A stretch of 64,000 nt of DNA from Cardiocondyla obscurior (lineage: Eukaryota > Arthropoda > Insecta > Hymenoptera > Formicidae). Both the position numbers and the translations under genes were made by a program. Below, in pieces: positions 48,041 to 57,737 of this stretch (position 1 is its first letter; each line of letters starts with the position of its first letter). The stretch lies in the NCBI RefSeq assembly GCF_019399895.1, contig NW_027228799.1, positions 124,001-188,000 of the forward strand, read 5' to 3'. The notes under the pieces are model-generated. The model had not been told where the DNA came from. It saw nothing but the letters and a program-made list of their open reading frames with translations, and did no database searches.

Positions 48041-48406
48041 TACAGGGTGTCCCGCCATATGCGGAAAATTTCTCAGGTATAGGTAGATATTAGGAATATA
48101 TTTAGAAAATTTTAACACCATTTTGTCGAATTCGCGATTGTAACATTTATACGAATTTTTATAACCTAGCGAATAAAAGCGCGCTCTTAAAAGCGGTCCA
48201 CGCCTAATAACACTGACTCTGCCCCAGTTTTTTCGCCGCTTAGCGATTGGCCGATCCCCCCTTCGGTGGACCGAGCGAAGATGAGAGACGGCGATAAGTT
48301 ATGCAGGCTAGTCGCCGTTTGCAAAATGGTACGGGACTTTTTTACTTGTCTCAATCAATTTGATCTATCCTCCCAGTATCCTTTGTTATGTCTGGGACAC
48401 CCTGTA
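48041..48406. mobile_element. Chimeric MITE (366 bp)
   Basis: The left part equals the left half of 6195-6677 up to GGCTAGTCGCCGT (48319). It then switches abruptly to the right arm of the 6680-7048 type (TTGCAAAATGGTACGGGAC on). TA flanks. Confidence 0.8.
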
Positions 48407-48657
48407 TATTATATATAGTTATAAATTTTATAGTATCACTACATACATTAAGTAAATGATTTGTTTATGCACTAAAAATTTTAATATTTTAGGTCACAAA
48501 AAAAACAAAAGAAGACAAAATAAAGGAGGAGAAAATATGAGAAAAAGAAATAAAAAACAGATAACAAAGAAACAAGGAAGAGTGTTATTGTTTTTGTGTG
48601 TTTCAGTCTTGTCTACAGTCAAAGTGAGAATTATCGATACTGTAATACGTTTGGAAC

Positions 48658-48696
48658 ACGTGCCTTTAACTTCTTCCACTGGTGTCAAAGGCACGT
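48658..48696. other. Perfect 10 bp inverted repeat
   Basis: ACGTGCCTTT at 48658-48667 and AAAGGCACGT at 48687-48696, 19 nt loop. It lies between the MITE chain and the exon fragment at 48761. Function unknown. Confidence 0.6.
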
Positions 48697-48760
48697 CAAG
48701 CAATTCTATTAAGAAAAAACAAAATATGTTAATAATTTTAACGCTTTTTTTATTTTTCAG

Positions 48761-50039
48761 TATTCAAATGGAATCTTGCAGATGCGAAGTGGACTACAAT
48801 TGTAACGACCCTGCTTTCGCGTATACCGAATCGTCGGCTCGATGCGGGACGCGCCCGTGCGCTCGTCGGTATTCCGGGATTCGAATAGATAGGGTCCGTA
48901 AATGCAGCGAGCCTGGTATTTTAAATGTATAAACAAAGGTTTATTAACTGAATAAGAACATAACGCGTATTTACAATATGTACACTAAGCGTGAAACGGC
49001 CGCGAGAGCGGCGATCGAGGTTCGACAATAGCGAGCGAAGCACGCGGTGTCGGCGTGTCCGCGACGCGCGAAGTTTCCTACGGCCACGTGCCGTTCGGCG
49101 GCACGTGCGAATGCGGTATGCCGGCGCGGGAATATATCGCAGGTGTTCGCGTGTTTCGCCGAAATCTCTTGCTATTTCGCGGTATCGCTGACGCGGGAAT
49201 AGATCGCGGATGTATGCGTATTTTCGCCGAAACCCTTAGGTCTTTCGCGGTATCGCTTGACGGTTTCGCGGAGACAGGAGGTGAAGCACCGGCTTGGTGT
49301 CGCGTACTCGAGAGCACTCGAGCGAGACAGAGATCTCTCTACCCCGTGGTCGGCGACGGTGCGATAGGAACTGTTAATTCGTGTTCGGCGATTCCACGCG
49401 CCCGGTGGTCGAGGTCCGAGATGACTCGGAGGAGGCAGAGTTCGCTCTACCCCTCGAGCTGACCGTGCCGGTGCGTTGGAAGTCGTGAGCACAAGGTTAG
49501 GAACGAGCCCCAGGATCACCTGGTGGAGACAGAGAGCGCTCTACCCCCGGATCGGCTCTAGGATGTCGGAGATGCTGCTCGCAAGCGAGCGGATCGAAGA
49601 CGGTCCCGCTGAGCTCCGGCATCGCGGTTTTATACAAAAAAAACGAGGGCGCCGGGCTTGCAGGGCTCAGCGGGGTTACGGATGATCCTGCCGTGGCGCC
49701 GAGGATCTTGTTACGGCGTGATCGCGAAACGGTGGTCCTCGCCGTCGTTGGCGCGTTCGGTGGCGTTCGGCGGAATTCGGCTAAGCCCGTGCGGGGACTT
49801 AGCCGCGAGACGATAGCTTAGCGCGTGCTATCGCCTATTCAACGTATAACTAATATAAGTTTGGGGCGCACCGCGCCCCGGGTCCCCGCCAGCGGAGTTC
49901 TGCCGACGGCCGGCCGTTGTTCTGGCCGGGACGGTGCATTTCCTGGGTGCACCGTTACACAATTGTTGATGGAATTACTGCTATTCTCAATCCACAATCA
50001 ACATGTACTTGTCATCCTGTAATAAATGCTGGAGATGTT
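48761..50039 (+). pseudogene. Exon of an unidentified gene, split by a solo LTR
   Basis: A 116 bp exon flanked by TTATTTTTCAG (to 48760) and GTAAGTCC (from 50040) is divided into 48761-48800 and 49964-50039 by the LTR at 48801-49959. One frame is open throughout without the LTR and reads WNLADAKWTTIVDGI near the break. I do not recognise the protein. Neighbouring exons were not found. It may belong to the Harbinger element to the right or to a host gene. Confidence 0.45.
48801..49959 (-). mobile_element. Solo LTR, 1,159 bp, GC-rich, minus orientation
   Basis: Plus strand TGTAACGACCC...GGTGCACCGTTACA with CAAT on each side (48797-48800 and 49960-49963). On the minus strand TATAAAA lies near 49628 and AATAAA near 48945, which gives the orientation. 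It holds a 67 bp tandem duplication (49126-49192, 49193-49260) and three GACAGAG...CTCTACCCC segments between 49320 and 49550. The superfamily (Bel/Pao or gypsy) is not resolved. Open frames inside look fortuitous. Confidence 0.82.
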
Positions 50040-50628
50040 GTAAGTCCCCTTTTGAGTTGACTCAGATAACATTTTTATAAACACCGTCGCCGCCGCGGCG
50101 ACCCCTAAGTTGCTTAGAGCTCATTCGCCGAACCCGCTCGCCAATCATTATATTTCGATTCGGCTACTTTCTGCAGAAAACTAAACAATGCCATCGCCGC
50201 GCCCAGCCCATAGATTTCTTAGCGTTCATTCGCCGAGACATTATAATTTTTATAAAATCAACGGTGACGAATTTTGCATAATTATATAGGACTTTTCGTC
50301 TTGAATTATCCCAGATAGCCAAATGAATAATATCACGTTTATAGGTGAAGCTTGACAGCAATGTTTGTTACAATTTTCACAACAATTGTTTGTCAAGTAT
50401 TTGTCTTACTTTGTCATGTAAAAAAATTTCGAGCAAATTTGTGACAAAATTTTTATATTACATGATGCTGTAAATGACACAAAAAGACTTATTCCTAAAT
50501 TTTATGCATAGAAAAGTACATAATGATGCTATTAACGTTGTAATGTAAACTTTACGTCAATAGCAGTGAAAATTTGTTATACACAGTATATTAACAAATT
50601 TGAAATAAAAGTAAGACAAATTTTACTA
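50040..50628. other. No gene recognised
   Basis: A GTCGCC...GGCGAC palindrome near 50087-50103 and a decayed MITE piece near 50240-50300 (TGACGAATTTTGCATAATTA, CTTTTCGTCTTGAATTATCC). The rest is AT-rich. Confidence 0.4.
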
Positions 50629-51015
50629 TACAGGGTGTCTGGTTGAGTAGTGAACATCTCTTAGTTATAGATAGAACTTGAAAATACAAATAGGAAAGTC
50701 CTGTACCATTTTGCAAAATTCTCAATCGTTATTGAGAAAAAAATTAAAATGCATAAAATGTATAGGCGTAAGAGCTACAAGGAAGCTGTGCGTAAGTGAG
50801 CGCAACAGACGACGACGCCATTCCTAGCCATTCGCCTGTCGCGCTCACTCACGCGCAGCTTCCTTGTCGCTCTTACGCCTATACATTTTATGCATTTTAA
50901 TTTTTTTCTCAATAACGATTGAGAATTTTGCAAAATGGTACGGGACTTTCCTATTTATATTTTCGAGTTCTATCAATAACTAAGAGATGCTCACTACTCA
51001 ACCAGACACCCTGTA
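50629..51015. mobile_element. Foldback MITE beside the Harbinger gene (387 bp)
   Basis: TACAGGGTGTCTGG at the left and CCAGACACCCTGTA at the right, TA flanks. Arms CTGGTTGAGTAGTGA and complement differ from the other MITEs, but the core (GCGTAAGAGCTACAAGGAAGC and complement) is the common one. Confidence 0.85.
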
Positions 51016-51888
51016 TATTACACGACGTGTGATAAACACACTTGTTAAATTGGCACCTAATATAATAAAATGGCCTAGCAATGAACGAGTTGAACAAGTA
51101 TGGACAGGATTTGAAGCAACGAGTGGGTTTCCTAAAATTATTGGTGCGATTGATGGCACACATATAAATATTCCTGCTCCCAAAATTAATCCAGAAGCAT
51201 ATATAAATCGCAAAAGTCACCATTCAATCCAACTTCAGGTAATTTTCTGTTTTAATATAAGAATTTTTGAAGGTTTATTTGGATTTTTCAGTTTTTGCTT
51301 TATCTAATCTACATATATTGTTTTGTGTATTGCATATTATATCTTTTTTTATAGGCTATATGTGATCATACATGTCAATTTACTCATTGTTTTGTTGGAC
51401 ATGTAGGATCCGTACATGATCAACGAGTGTTTAGATTGTCAGAAGTACAATCCTATCTAGGAGACATATCCAAATTTCCTCATGACTGTCATTTAGTTGG
51501 TGATAGTGCATATAAATTGCATGACAATTTATTAACACCATATAGAGATAACGGTCATATGACTGTACGTCAGCGAAATTACAATTTCTTACATGCTTCA
51601 GCAAGAATATGTATTGAAAGAGCATTTGGATTGCTCAAAGGACGTTTTCGAAGCCTTCTTACAACGCTTGCGATGGATAGAGTGGATTTAATTCCAATGC
51701 ACATTATTGCTTGTTGTGTGTTACATAATATGTGTTTGAAAAAAGGTGATAATCTTGATTTAGAAGGACATGAAGATACAGAAATTAATAATGATGATTA
51801 CATAAAAAATGAAAACATACGCATTATAAATGTAGGTGTTGCAAAGCGAGATTTATTAGCAGAAAGATTACCCATACGAAACGCTTAA
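51016..51888 (+). pseudogene. PIF/Harbinger transposase (HARBI1-like), 5' truncated
   Basis: DDE nuclease that cuts and pastes Harbinger elements. Exon 1 runs from the MITE edge to 51238, an intron spans 51239-51354 (GTAATT...TTTATAG), and exon 2 is 51355-51888, in phase. Motifs in order: KIIGAIDGTHI (first Asp), VGSVHDQRVF, CHLVGDSAY (Asp) and ERAFGLLKGRFR (catalytic Glu). It ends LLAERLPIRNA, with TAA at 51886-51888 and AATAAAATA about 70 bp on. The N-terminal part expected before ITRRVINTLVKLAP is missing: the MITE lies exactly there, and I found no upstream exon. No stop breaks the remaining frame, so the loss is recent or the 5' exons lie further left. Confidence 0.88.
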
Positions 51889-52154
51889 TAAATGTAATGA
51901 CATTTTTCTTTATTACATTATTTTTTTTCTTTATATACGTAGTACGTAATTTTTTAAAGTAATAAAATATTATTTTAACTCAACTTAACATTTTGTTTGT
52001 ACTTTATTCCCTTTTAAACATTACGTATAAAATAAACATCTCACATAAATAAAATAACATACATCACATAAAAGAAACTAAACTTCTATTTTTTAATTAT
52101 TAATGAATTTTCTCAGTCTTTTTCAAAATAAAACATTTTTTAAGATAAACTCTT
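51889..52154. other. AT-rich spacer
   Basis: Contains AATAAAATATT near 51962 as a likely polyadenylation signal for the Harbinger gene. Nothing else seen. Confidence 0.5.
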
Positions 52155-52454
52155 TGTTGAATGTTCTTTAGTATATTTGCACGCAGTAACGGTTTAGGTT
52201 TCGAATTAGAGAACACTTTCCACTGTATATAAGTTTATATATAAGTAATACAAGTTTATAGTTAGACGCACGCTACCTGAGTGAGATCTTTCGCGCGCTT
52301 CTACATACATATTTTTGACAGCCCACGCATGGGCCAGAGAACGCGACCTCTTCCCGCACACACCACGCACGCTCCAGCACACACGCGACCACGCCAAACA
52401 CGTATGACTCTGCTTGTTACTAACGGCATGAAGTTCCGAAACTATTTCTTAACA
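52155..52454 (-). mobile_element. 3' LTR of a copia element (300 bp), minus orientation
   Basis: On the minus strand it starts TGTTAAGAAATAG directly after the purine tract ACGGAGGAAG and ends ACATTCAACA. TATATAA lies near 52235. It overlaps the pol stop by 13 bp. The left border is inferred from the ACA end only. Confidence 0.65.
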
Positions 52455-53754
52455 CTTCCTCCGTTTTGGAGCCTCATGTCGCATATGTTCAATTTATATC
52501 TTAACGTCTGAAAACGGTCTCGCGGTAACGCCTTTGTACATATGTCCGCGAGTTGCTTTTCTGAGGGTACAAATTTGATTTCGATGCTTTTATTCATTAC
52601 CTTTTCACGAATAAAATGGAACTTAACATCTATATGTTTAGTTCGCTTGTGAAACTCAGGATTGTATATGAGTCTAATTGTACTCTGATTATTGATATGT
52701 AGATTAGTAGGAGTTGACAAGTGATAATCTAGATCTTTAAGTAACTGACGAAGCCACATTGCTTCCTTTGATGCTGTTGATGCAGCTACGTATTCAGATT
52801 CAGTGGTGCTCAGTGTGACCAACTTTTGCCTTTGTGAAGACCAACATACCGGTGTATTGTTAATATTAAAAATGTATTCCGTTGTTGACCTTCACGTATT
52901 AACATCTCCGGCAAAATCGGCGTTTGAATAACCGTTCAGTCCGTTCATTTCATCCTGAGCTTCATAAAGCAATCCATAGTTTTTATTATTTATAAGATAT
53001 TTGAAAATTTGTTTCACTGCATTCCAGTGACCCTGTGTATGTTTATCTAAATATCTGCTTACTACATTCACTGAATATGCTATGTCCGGCCGCGAAACCA
53101 ACGACAAAAACATAAGTGATCCTACTGCTTCCCTGTATGGAACATTTACAAGTTTGCTTTCACTTGAGTCGGCGCTTGTCAGAATCGCATGAGGATCAGC
53201 CGGTATGCTTAAGCCTTTTGCATTAACAAAATTGAATTTTTGTAATAAGTTACGCGTATACGCGCCTTAATGCACAAACATTCGTTTATTTTTACGATCT
53301 CGCTCGATCTGCATTCCTATAAACAAGTTTGCTTCCGTAACAGTTATTTCAAAAGAGCGTTTAAGTTTGTTAATAACTACTTGTATTGCCGCTTTCGACT
53401 TGCTAATGACTAGACCATCGTCCACAAATAACGCAAGATATACAACTTCATCATTAACTAAACCTCGATATATACATTTGTCTGCGTGATTTTTTTTTAA
53501 ATTAAACAGTCTCAAGAAATTACTAAACTTAATATTCCAACAACGCGGAGACTGTTTTAGACCATATAACGATTTATTTAGACTGCAGACCATTTTCTCA
53601 GCATTTCTTGATATCTTCAGTCTTTTTGGTACCTCCATGTGTATGGTTTCCTCGAGCTCTTCATAGAGAAATGCAGTTCTAATGTCAAACTGCAACATTT
53701 CCAAGTCTCGTTGCGTTGTTAACGCCAGAAGTACCCGTATGGAATCGTATCTTG
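52442..53754 (-). pseudogene. pol: Ty1/copia pol (RT and RNase H), 5' truncated
   Basis: Minus-strand copia polymerase in one frame with two stops (53267-53269 and 52892-52894). It begins RYDSIRVLLALTTQRDLEML with the RT core: QFDIRTAFLYEELEE, SLYGLKQSPRCW and the catalytic FVDDGLVI (YVDD box variant). Then come SRPDIAYSVNVVSRYL and RNase H with GYSNADFAGD, LSTTESEYVA and the C-terminal KALPRDRF. Gag, protease and integrase are gone: at 53755 the gene meets an unrelated LTR. The order RT-RNase H at the 3' end next to the LTR is the copia arrangement. Confidence 0.9.
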
Positions 53755-54189
53755 TGTTGCACCGGGAAGGTGTCGTGAGGTCCGTTCTCCGGAGAGACGT
53801 ATGTAATCTGGGCCGAAGAAGGGTGCCCAAAATAAAGTCGCTTCCCTATTAAGTTGTTTTATTTTTTTTTTATTACCCTACTTGCGAATTACAGCTGGCC
53901 ACTTCACGCGATTCGTTTAATTATGTTCTCTATTCGCGACTCTTAATTGCGACTGCCCGTCCGGGCCGCGGCTGCCCCTATATATCTCCTACTGTTGCTA
54001 TGCCAAAATTCATAGCAATCAGCAGAATCGCGGGTGGCAACCGCGACTGTCCTCGAACGTCGCGTCCCGGCCGGAAATGCCGGGTTACCTTGATCGGCGG
54101 TATTCTGCCGATCAAGCTAAACGGTCGCGCGCGTGCGACATTCCGGCGTTATTCCCGAGCCTCTGTTGCTAAGGGCTCGGGATATAACA
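53755..54189 (-). mobile_element. Probable solo LTR (435 bp), minus orientation
   Basis: On the minus strand it starts TGTTATATCCCGAGCCC and ends CCCGGTGCAACA. TATATA (near 53984) comes before AATAAA (near 53868) on that strand. The flanking bases (TCTTG and CTTTG) do not match well, so a deletion may have accompanied insertion. The 93-codon frame at 54000-54281 is not convincing. Confidence 0.6.
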
Positions 54190-54815
54190 CTTTGTTCTTC
54201 TTTGTCTTACTGTCTCACTTCCTTTGTCTCACGACCGTACACCTAACCTCCAAATCTTCACCCTTTTTCTTTTTTATCTAATTTCCTTTTCCTTCTCCAC
54301 CCTTACCTCCCTTTAACAGCTCTTCTACTTCACCTACCCCTCTACCTTCTACACTACAGCACCCCTTCAAAACACCCTTTTATTCTATCTTTTCCACCCT
54401 CAGCACATGCACTCACCGAATCTCACGTCTTACTCCTACGCTATCGGAAACGAAAGTCATAAATATGTGTGTAATTACTTTAGAATAGAATATAAATCTA
54501 ATATAAAAATGAATATAATATAAAATAAACTAATAAAAATAAAATAATAAAAATTAAATAATAAAAATAAACTAATAAAAATGAAATAATAAAAAATGAA
54601 ATAATAAAAATGAATATAAAATTAAAGTACACGGGATAATTAAACTTAACCTAAACTTATGAACTAAAAATTTTTTTTCCGGCGTCCTCTTTCTCCGTCT
54701 CTTTCCAGTTTCTTTCGTCTTTTCCGGAGTCTTTAGTCATTGTTTGAAACGAAAAAAGAAATTATTGAAAAGAATATAAAAAATAATAAATAAAATTTAT
54801 TTAAAATATACTTAC
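54190..54815. other. Low-complexity DNA
   Basis: Pyrimidine-rich to about 54420, then A/T-rich with AATAATAAAAAT repeats (54500-54620). No gene seen. Confidence 0.6.
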
Positions 54816-55377
54816 ATAAATTTATCTGCACTTTCCACTGTTTGCGCACCGTGCAGAGATATTTATGTACTTGACCCTGCATAGAAAAAGGTATCACTTT
54901 CATGCACGGTGTGCAATAGGAGTGACCACAAATTAAAGCCTGAACCCCTTAAAATGGTGCATCAGGCAGAAGTTGCATCTCGGCGTGTTATCCTCTGTAA
55001 GTTAAAAAATTAATATCAATTAAAAAAAAAATAAAAAAAAATAAAAATAAAAAAAAACTTACTGGGGAATGTTCCATTTTCGCAGGAGAGGCACTCACAC
55101 ATGCACTCTCCAAGAAGATTCTTGGTGCACGTGTGAGGCCTCTGATCCGGCGGGTACGTCTCGCGAAGTAAATATGCCAGACGTTTGACTTCTAGCAATG
55201 CCGTTTCCGACATAGGCCGCACATGGTTGTTGACTTCGTCCACCTCATCCTGCGTAAGGTGGACGATTTGCACGTGCTGCCTGTTAAGCACACCGATTAC
55301 GTGCACCGCCGGACCTCGTAAAACATCTTACAATCGGATTTGGCACACACCTTCATTAGGTAGTCTCTGCAACTCAT
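54816..55377 (-). pseudogene. RING-type zinc-finger gene, broken, 3' exons missing
   Basis: Minus-strand two-exon model. Exon 1 starts at the ATG at 55377 (MSCRDYLMKVCAKSDC) and runs to 55063 (donor GTAAGT); exon 2 runs from 54994 (after CTTACAG) to 54816 (donor GTAAGT). A frameshift lies near 55305-55320, after which exon 1 reads VIGVLNRQHVQIVHLTQDE and a Cys-rich end (CTKNLLGECMCECLSC). Exon 2 begins with CNFC and, one frame over, reads LICGHSYCTPCMKVIPF. C-x2-C then C-x-H-x2-C-x2-C is the RING pattern, and the shift between the halves lies at about 54940. RING proteins are usually ubiquitin ligases. The last donor has no visible partner exon. The RING call is inference from half-motifs in two frames. 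Confidence 0.5.
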
Positions 55378-55479
55378 GGTGATTTTTTCGGAATAATTTA
55401 GATGAGATCTTGCCGAAAATTTTTTTCTGTTTAATTTTGATCAGATCTTGCCAAAAAAACAAGAATAGCCAAAAAACAA

Positions 55480-55590
55480 CACAAGCAAAAAAAAACGACA
55501 ATAGCAATAATAAAAACGACAATAGCAATAATAAAAACAACACAAGCAATAATAAAAACAACACAAGCAATAATAAACAATAGAAGCAAT
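55480..55590. repeat. 21 bp-type minisatellite
   Basis: About five units of the AACGACAATAGCAATAATAA type (later AACACAAGCAATAATAA). It lies between the two minus-strand genes. Cys-rich antisense frames over it are artefacts. Confidence 0.85.
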
Positions 55591-55756
55591 GTTGAGATCT
55601 GTACTTCTCGACTGGCGAGCGACCGACTGACGAGCGACCGACTGAAAATCACGTGTTGCGTTTCTATCCGTTTCCATATGTGTGTTCGTAAATGCACAAT
55701 GAATGATGCTTAAAGAAGCGGATATACGAACGGACTTAAGGCCCTTTCGGTGTAAT

Positions 55757-56544
55757 TCATTCAGCCGGCGTATCGATCCACATAATGAAACTTTTTGCAA
55801 TACCCAGGTGTATAAATAAGGTTGACATATTTACCGGGTGCACATTTTCTGTTTGCCCGACTCTGATTAACGAAACAAGAGCCGCATCGCCAGAGAGAAT
55901 ATCATTGATGGTAATCCACCCCCGCGCTTTTTCCATGATTATTTTAGCGAGCGTGATCTCTTGCTCCGTCCACATCTGGGCTCGCCGAGGCAAGATTCCG
56001 TCTAGAACACATGGTATCGCCTGCCACTTTATTTCACAGAATCGTTCCTCCAGTCGGAAACACTCATAAGGTAGTCTACAGGTTCTGCGAGCCCAGTCGC
56101 GAAGATGTACCGTAATCGACGTAGCACTAACATCGTCGACGATTCCTCTTTGCTACTTTAAACCTTCTCGGATAGCAACGAGGGTTCCCACTGTAAGTTC
56201 ATGTGGTAACAACATGAGGTTGGCTGCTGCAATCCTCATAAATACAGTCAATTGTTCAAGCATCTCCAAATGAGCCTTCTCTCCGTTAATTAACTTCACC
56301 CAAAATAGCGTGGGTGATTGTACGCGTATCACGCGTACTTCGTACGGCCAGCGGGTCAGTTGTCTTACATTGATGTCGGAAATCATCTAAAAAATAATTT
56401 TTTATATTAAGCGGTATTTAAAAAAAAAAATATTAAAAATAATATCAGAAAAGATACTTACATTTTTTTAATTGGTACTTGGCGACGATCAGTTACCGAT
56501 GCTTGGTTGCAAGGAACTGATCGCTCGACGGTTGAAGAACTCAT
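55757..56544 (-). pseudogene. Single extended-Tudor (eTud) domain gene with one stop codon
   Basis: Exon 1 is 56544-56462 (MSSSTVERSVPCNQ), donor GTAAGT. The main exon is 56386-55757, one frame with a single TAG (56153-56155). The main exon reads VRVIRVQSPTLFWVKL, LMLLPHELTVGTLVAIREG, then after the stop RGIVDDVSATSITVHLRDW, FRLEERFCEIKWQAIPCVL and VHPVNMSTLFIHLGIAKSF. This is the Tudor-plus-SN-like fold of germline piRNA factors (Tudor, TDRD, SpnE, Tejas types), which bind methyl-arginine tails. Here the domain is alone, in roughly 240 residues. Splicing exon 1 to the obvious acceptor at 56387 is out of phase; a weaker acceptor inside AATGTAAG keeps phase, or translation starts at 56386. The stop makes this copy doubtful as a gene. 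Confidence 0.7.
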
Positions 56545-56621
56545 CTCGATCCAAATTGTTTTATAAAGATAAAAAATTATCGTTCTTACTCGTGTTGTCA
56601 CTCACGTTGCCACTCACGTTA

Positions 56622-56898
56622 CCCCCACATCATTGAAAAATAGACTGCTAAGAGAACAAAAGACTATGCGGCTAAATTCAAAGACTGCAAACGGAAGTAG
56701 TTACTATTTAGCAGGTGTGCATTTCTTTTCTCGGAAAGAGATAAGGTAACGATTTTAATTCCCCCACATCATTGAAAAATAGACTGCTCAGATAACAAAA
56801 ACTATGCGGCTAAACTCAAAGACTCTGCAAACGGGGTAGTTGCTATTTAGCGGGTATACATTTTTTTTATCGGAAATAGATAAGATAGCAATTTTTAA
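56622..56898. repeat. Two 139 bp direct repeats between divergent genes
   Basis: Units 56622-56760 and 56761-56898 both start CCCCCACATCATTGAAAAAT and hold TATGCGGCTAAA and GATAAG near the end, with about 15% differences by eye. They separate the minus-strand eTudor gene from the plus-strand Cys-rich gene and could be a shared regulatory region or an origin-like repeat. Confidence 0.85.
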
Positions 56899-57064
56899 AT
56901 ACCGCGAAGTGAAACTTATTAATAAATGACTTATTATAATTTGAGAGAGGGTAAAAAATGTGTCACATGATTAATCAGAAGTAGGGGTAGAATATAAAGC
57001 ATTCCTTAGGCCTCTCTTGTAACAACGCGCGCGAATCTCACTAGTGATTGAGCAATCGACGATA

Positions 57065-57478
57065 ATGAACTTTGACGTGAGAATAGAAATCGGTGAAGAA
57101 ATAGAAATAGAAATCGGTGAGGAAATCGACGAGGTTCATCCCCTGTCGGAGGATAGTGCTTGCGAAACCGACGATGACAACGACAAAACGGTTGAAAATA
57201 CTACGCGCAAAACGAACAATTTACGGAATTTAACCGCGATTAATCTGCGTACGAAATTTTGTGCCATATATTTTTATTACGGTGACGGGCGAGGATACAA
57301 CGTGTGCGCTTTTTGTTTGGTATTGATGCGAACTGATTTCAACGACTCTGTCTTCAAGATTCGTAAACACGTCGTAGGATCTTACGAAAGTCTCAATGGT
57401 ACGTGGTGCTTAAACTGTAGAGCCGCAACATTCGTTGTAATTTCGTGCAATATGTGTCCGGTATGCACGACTGCGTGA
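57065..57478 (+). CDS. Cys-rich, probably zinc-binding protein of unknown function (137 aa)
   Basis: Starts at ATG 57065 (MNFDVRIEIGEEIEIEIGEE), with an acidic N-terminal 45 residues. The second half has C-x2-C pairs: CAFC, CLNC and CNMCPVC, spaced for one or two zinc ribbons (FCAIYFYYGDGRGYNVCAFC). I do not recognise the family. It is uninterrupted, 260 bp upstream of the polymerase gene and in the same direction, divergent from the eTudor gene. An upstream in-frame TTG at 57044 is unlikely to be the start. Confidence 0.6.
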   Translation: MNFDVRIEIGEEIEIEIGEEIDEVHPLSEDSACETDDDNDKTVENTTRKTNNLRNLTAINLRTKFCAIYFYYGDGRGYNVCAFCLVLMRTDFNDSVFKIRKHVVGSYESLNGTWCLNCRAATFVVISCNMCPVCTTA

Positions 57479-57508
57479 GCAATGTACTTCGATTCCGTAC
57501 TCGCGTTG

Positions 57509-57690
57509 CTAATGTCGTTGTTTGTCGTATTTATCGCTAATGTTGTTGTTTTGTCGTATTTATCGCTAATGTCGTTGTTTTGTTGTATTTATTGCTAATG
57601 TCGTTGTTTTGATGTATTTATTACCAATGTCGTTGTTTTGTTGTATTTATTGCTAATGTCGTTGTTTTGTTGTATTTATTGCTAGTATCG
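57509..57690. repeat. 29 bp minisatellite
   Basis: Six units of GCTAATGTCGTTGTTTTGTT plus GTATTTATT, then a partial one, with a few substitutions. It lies in the short interval before the polymerase gene. The units abut with no spacers, so this is not a CRISPR array. Confidence 0.95.
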
Positions 57691-57737
57691 TTTTTTCAAC
57701 ATTAACGTGCGAGCATCGGTGTGAGAATCATTTAAAA

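Noticed and set aside
48456..48932. 158-codon plus-strand frame
   Set aside because: Crosses A-rich simple sequence, an intron acceptor and the border of the solo LTR; not one coding unit.
49055..49519. Open frames on both strands in the GC-rich LTR
   Set aside because: GC-rich sequence lacks stop codons; no homology, and the 67 bp duplication accounts for the repeats.
55431..55800. Cys/Tyr/Phe-rich minus-strand proteins that look like membrane or Cys-repeat peptides
   Set aside because: They are translations of the 21 bp minisatellite in several frames.
57509..57690. CRISPR-like regular repeat
   Set aside because: Units abut with no unique spacers; a plain minisatellite. The same holds for the 34 bp repeats at 61803-62080 and 63385-63690.
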